A stretch of DNA of 64,000 nucleotides from Streptomyces sp. ISL-100 (GTDB lineage Bacteria; Actinomycetota; Actinomycetes; Streptomycetales; Streptomycetaceae): NCBI RefSeq assembly GCF_018614615.1, contig NZ_JAGGOK010000003.1, positions 141,607 through 205,606 on the forward strand. The letters run 5' to 3'. The notes under the pieces were generated by a model that was not told the origin of the DNA, searched no databases, and saw nothing but the letters and a program-made list of their open reading frames with translations. Positions 62,749-64,000 of this stretch are shown one piece after another. The first letter of the stretch is position 1. Each line of letters starts with the position of its first letter. The position numbers and the translations under genes were made by a program.

Positions 62749-64000
62749 ATGTCGACCACCAGAGCACCAGCCCCACCCACCAGCCGATGGCTCACCCTCT
62801 CCGTACTGGGCGTGAGCCTGTTCGTCGTCGGCCTCGACACCACCGTCCTCAACGTCGCCCTGCCCACCCTCGTCAGCGAACTGGGCGCGACCACCAGCCA
62901 GCTCCAGTGGATCGTCGACAGCTACCTGCTCATGGCGGGCAGCCTGGTGCTGTTCTGCGGAAGCCTCGCGGACCGCCTGGGCCGCAAGTGGGTGTTCATG
63001 ACCGGCCTGGCCCTCTTCACCGCGGCCTCCGTGGCAGCGGCGTACGCCGGATCCGTTACGACGCTGATCGTGGCGCGGGGCGTGATGGGCGTCGGCGAGG
63101 CGCTGATCATGCCGGCCACGCTCGCGGTCATAGGAAACGTCTTCCCGCGCGGCGCCGAGCGTACGAAGGCGATCGGCATCTGGTCGGCCGCCGTCGGAGT
63201 CGGAACGGTCGTCGGCCCCATGGCGGGCGGCTGGCTGCTGAGCCACTTCTGGTGGGGATCGGTGTTCCTGATCAACCTCCCGATAGGCATAGCAGGCCTG
63301 GTGGCCGCCGCGTACCTGGTCCCGAACTCCCTCTCCCCCACCCCCACCCCCACCCGACGTACCAGGAGCACTCCTTTCGACAGCGGCCGTCGCCACCCTC
63401 CTGTGGGCGGTGATCGAGGCCCCGTCCCGAGGCTGGACCAGCCCCTCAGCACTGGCGGCGTTCATGGCCGGCGCACTGCTACTGGCGGCCTTCATCGCCC
63501 GTCAGCGGTCGAGCACGGCACCGATGCTGCCCCTCCGCATATTCCGCAACCGGTCCCTCGCATCGGGCGACGTACTGATACTCCTCGGCTCCTTCACCTT
63601 GATCGGCACGCTCTTCATCACCGTCCAGTACCTCCAGTTCGTCCTCGGTTACGACGCCGGCCAGACCGGCCTCCGGCTCGGCCCGGCAGCCCTGGCGCTG
63701 TTGATCGCCGGACCGCTGGCGGGCGTACTGGCGCCGCGCATCGGCGTACGGGCGATCTCGGCGACGGGCCTGGCCCTGCTGCTGGCAGCGGCAGCCGTGC
63801 TGGGCACGACCACCCCCACCGACGGCTACGCCCGCGTACTGACGGCGATGTTGCTGCTGGGCGCGGGGGCCGGATTCGTCATCACCTCCACCAGCGACGC
63901 GATCGTCGGCTCCCTTCCGGAGGCGGACCTGGGCGTCGGCTCGGCCACCAACAGTGCGTCCATCCAGCTCGGCTCGGCGATCGGCGTCGCGGTCACCGGC
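62749..64000 (+). pseudogene. DHA2-family MFS drug efflux transporter, frameshifted and cut by the window end
   Basis: Starts ATG 62749: SRWLTLSVLGVSLFVVG and the DHA2 motif LDTTVLNVALPTL, then helices to LVAAAYLVPNSL. At 63335-63355, a CCCCCA repeat tract, the frame shifts by one: DVPGALLSTAAVATLLWAVIEAP and the following helices read in the next frame to the window end. One extra C explains it. The partial gene covers about 10 of 14 expected membrane helices. Export of drugs or antiseptics (EmrB/QacA type) would be expected if intact. Confidence 0.82.

Noticed and set aside
1..64000. rRNA, tRNA, CRISPR, IS elements or a biosynthetic gene cluster
   Set aside because: No cloverleaf-like sequence, regularly spaced identical repeats, transposase motifs or PKS/NRPS domains were seen.

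Overview
The window is Streptomyces-type chromosome. It is very G+C-rich with G or C at most third codon positions, GTG and TTG starts are common, and the gene families are actinobacterial: a mycothiol-dependent isomerase, DUF397/Scr1 regulators, SpoIIE phosphatases with RsbW-like kinases, a K15-type penicillin-binding enzyme, DrrAB-type ABC transporters and TerB/TerF-like proteins. The gene order (Ser/Thr kinase, orphan response regulator, bkdABC, D-Ala-D-Ala carboxypeptidase, aspS, metG) matches my memory of the core chromosome of S. coelicolor around SCO3790-SCO3820. I could not check this. I see no rRNA, tRNA, CRISPR array or insertion sequence.

Layout. 0-4.3 kb: membrane Ser/Thr kinase, a phosphotransferase, a PPOX-fold protein and a LuxR-type response regulator. 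4.3-8.3 kb: the bkdA-bkdB-bkdC operon for the branched-chain 2-oxoacid dehydrogenase complex, with palindromes in its upstream region and a strong terminator. 8.3-13.4 kb: K15-type DD-peptidase, GntR regulator coupled to an MFS transporter, mycothiol-dependent enzyme, nitrilase-type hydrolase. 13.4-20.8 kb: decayed Uma2 gene, NHL-thioredoxin protein, a repeat-filled spacer, small membrane protein, M18 aminopeptidase, a protein with two Cys/His cores, large acyl-CoA dehydrogenase. 20.9-22.8 kb: first whiJ/abaA-type locus (RsbW-like ATPase divergent from an XRE-DUF397 pair). 22.8-28.3 kb: SseB, LppU-like, pirin, AI-2E transporter, PAS-GAF-SpoIIE-HATPase phosphatase.

28.4-43.5 kb: aspS, an L,D-transpeptidase-like lipoprotein, a membrane-anchored CDP-glycerol glycerophosphotransferase-like protein, metG, a repeat-rich vWA (TerF-like) protein, barstar-like protein, a Tat-exported PhoX-type phosphatase preceded by a PHO box, an APC permease and an S4-domain protein. 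43.6-51.8 kb: two genes broken by single frameshifts (FUSC and an endonuclease/exonuclease/phosphatase protein), DUF2630, alpha/beta hydrolase divergent from a MocR regulator with direct-repeat operators, a membrane protein with collagen-like GPT repeats, a DrrAB-type transporter and a TerB protein.

51.8-56.1 kb looks accessory: a PIN-like/DUF433 toxin-antitoxin candidate, a winged-helix protein and a second whiJ/abaA-type locus. 56.2-64 kb: a K+/H+ antiporter with its TrkA-C regulatory subunit, a second TerB, DM13 protein, a MEDS sensor overlapping an RsbW-like kinase, a VOC protein, and a TetR regulator divergent from a drug-efflux MFS gene that is frameshifted and runs off the window.

Common themes are cell-envelope enzymes, stress or partner-switching signalling (four HATPase domains), and several divergent regulator/target pairs with visible operators. 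The most notable points are the two matching whiJ-type loci, the candidate operators, the toxin-antitoxin pair, the duplicated Cys/His protein and four frame disruptions in G/C tracts.
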